The notes under the pieces are model-generated. The model made no database searches and was not told the origin of the DNA. It saw only the letters and a program-made list of their open reading frames with translations. The position numbers were made by a program, and so were the translations under genes. From Sphingosinicella sp. (GTDB lineage Bacteria; Pseudomonadota; Alphaproteobacteria; Sphingomonadales; Sphingomonadaceae): a stretch of DNA of 58,624 nucleotides. How positions within the stretch are numbered: position 1 is the stretch's first letter; every line of letters begins with the position of its first letter. This document shows positions 57,615 through 58,624 of the stretch, piece after piece. The stretch spans positions 1 to 58,624 of the forward strand of contig NZ_JACESP010000024.1 in the NCBI RefSeq assembly GCF_013911755.1, written 5' to 3'.

Positions 57615-58624
57615 ATGCTGGGGTTGATGCAGGCGAGCCCGCTGCTCATCAGCGGGCTGCTCAGCCACGCCGCCGCCGCGCACGGCAAGCGGCCGATCGT
57701 GTCACGACTGGTCGATGAACCGCTGTGGCGCTACGATTATGCCGGTCTCGCTGCGCGCACGGCGCGCGGCGCGCATTTGCTGCGCAGCATGGGCGTGGCG
57801 CCCGGCGACCGGATCAGCTCGCTCGGCTGGAACACGCATCGCCATATGGAGCTGATGTTCGCCGCGCCCGGCATCGGCGCGGTGCTGCACACGGCGAACC
57901 CGCGCCTCACCGACGAGCAGATCGCCTACACGATCGAACATGCGGGCAGTTCGATCCTGTTCTACGAGCGCAGCTTCGCCGATCTCGTCGAACGTCTTGC
58001 ACCGATGCTGCCGCAGCTCACACGCTTCGTGATGTTGAGCGATGCGACGCGCACGGTCCCCGGCAGCGTTGGTGCAGAATCGTGGGAAACGCTGATCGCG
58101 GATCAGCCCGATACGATCGACTGGCCGCGCCTCGACGAGAATACGGCGGCGTTCCTCTGCTACACCTCGGGCACCACGGGGCACCCCAAGGGCGTCGTCT
58201 ACAGCCACCGCTCGACCGTACTCCACGCGATGGCGGCGAGTTTGCCCTCGGCGTTCGGGCTCGATGTGTTCGATTGCATCATGCCGTGCAGCAGCTTCTA
58301 CCACGCGACCGGTTGGGGGCTGCCCTTCGCGGGTGCGCTCAACGGCTGCGCGTTCGCGCTGCCCTGCGACCGCATGGACCCGGCGAGCCTGCATGAGCTC
58401 GTCCTGGGTGAAGGCGTCACCTTCTCGGGCGGCGTGCCGACGATCTGGACAATGTATCTCGATTATCTCGGGCGCACGGGGGAAACGACGGGCAAGCTCC
58501 AGCGCCTGGTGATCGGCGGCTCCGCCGTGCCGCGCGCGATGGCGGAGGCCTATTCGCGCACCTACGGCGTCAAGGTGCTGCAGCTCTGGGGCATGACCGA
58601 ACTCAATCCGCTCGGCGTCGTCGC
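57615..58624 (+). CDS. AMP-dependent acyl-CoA ligase, 5-prime part (runs off the window)
   Basis: The first 336 codons of a fatty-acid or aryl-CoA ligase of the medium/long-chain type. The ATP loop YTSGTTGHPKG is at about 183-193, then IMPCSSFYHATGWGLPF, and the frame leaves the window just after the LWGMTELNPLG motif. The C-terminal lid domain is not visible. It follows the cupin gene closely and should activate an acid to its CoA thioester. The start has a good upstream AAGGGGAAC. Confidence 0.92.
   Translation, partial: MLGLMQASPLLISGLLSHAAAAHGKRPIVSRLVDEPLWRYDYAGLAARTARGAHLLRSMGVAPGDRISSLGWNTHRHMELMFAAPGIGAVLHTANPRLTDEQIAYTIEHAGSSILFYERSFADLVERLAPMLPQLTRFVMLSDATRTVPGSVGAESWETLIADQPDTIDWPRLDENTAAFLCYTSGTTGHPKGVVYSHRSTVLHAMAASLPSAFGLDVFDCIMPCSSFYHATGWGLPFAGALNGCAFALPCDRMDPASLHELVLGEGVTFSGGVPTIWTMYLDYLGRTGETTGKLQRLVIGGSAVPRAMAEAYSRTYGVKVLQLWGMTELNPLGVV

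Overview
The window is a GC-rich (mid-60s percent by eye), densely coding bacterial chromosome segment with short intergenic gaps and many ATGA/GTGA/TTGA stop-start overlaps. The gene set and order point to an alphaproteobacterium, most likely a sphingomonad. Supporting signs are maeB divergent from mutS-glnD, recF-gyrB close to dnaN, proteobacterial-type EgtB/EgtD, paired MacAB-type exporters, and an inverted repeat of the type I recall from sphingomonad intergenic regions. This assignment is inference; no rRNA is present to settle it. I saw no tRNA, rRNA, CRISPR array, transposase or prophage gene.

Layout. (1) 1-1.9 kb, minus strand: a small unrecognised peptide gene, a YcaO enzyme and the first 26 codons of a TfuA-like protein that runs off the window. 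This is the core of a candidate thioamide-forming RiPP or protein-modifying locus and the most novel item here. A small putative secreted peptide lies just upstream. (2) 2.0-6.1 kb, minus: the ergothioneine genes egtD and egtB, a cobalamin adenosyltransferase with a HIG1-like membrane protein, and a DUF481 outer-membrane protein. (3) 6-21 kb: housekeeping genes gluQRS, an HNH protein, ppc, dapE, cupin-GNAT, an esterase-like hydrolase, maeB, mutS and glnD. (4) 21.4-30 kb: universal stress protein, gyrB, recF, a duplicated pair of secreted proteins wedged beside recF, a membrane-anchored peptidase-like hydrolase, and dnaN.

(5) 30-35.3 kb, minus: a three-gene ABC export system (adaptor, permease, LolD-like ATPase), then scoA and scoB with an acid-phosphatase lipoprotein gene overlapped between them. 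(6) 35.3-39.9 kb: histidine phosphatase, rlmN, a long inverted repeat, rlpA, and cfa coupled to an acyltransferase. (7) 40-44.7 kb, plus: a complete tripartite exporter (TolC-like lipoprotein, MacA-like adaptor, ATPase, permease) preceded by an operator-like dyad. (8) 44.7-49.4 kb: methyltransferase and glycosyltransferase, a two-component system, and an Rrf2 regulator with four clustered cysteines.

(9) 49.4 kb to the end looks like a catabolic region. A TetR regulator is followed by an operator-like palindrome and a metallo-hydrolase, flavin hydroxylase and DUF2783 operon. Beyond it lie paaK, a VOC protein and two SDRs on the minus strand, divergent from a cupin and a fatty-acid/aromatic acyl-CoA ligase on the plus strand. 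The latter two groups share a 184-bp intergenic region with two inverted repeats. Together they could hydroxylate an aromatic or ketone substrate, oxidise alcohols, and activate acids to CoA thioesters; the substrate cannot be read from the sequence.
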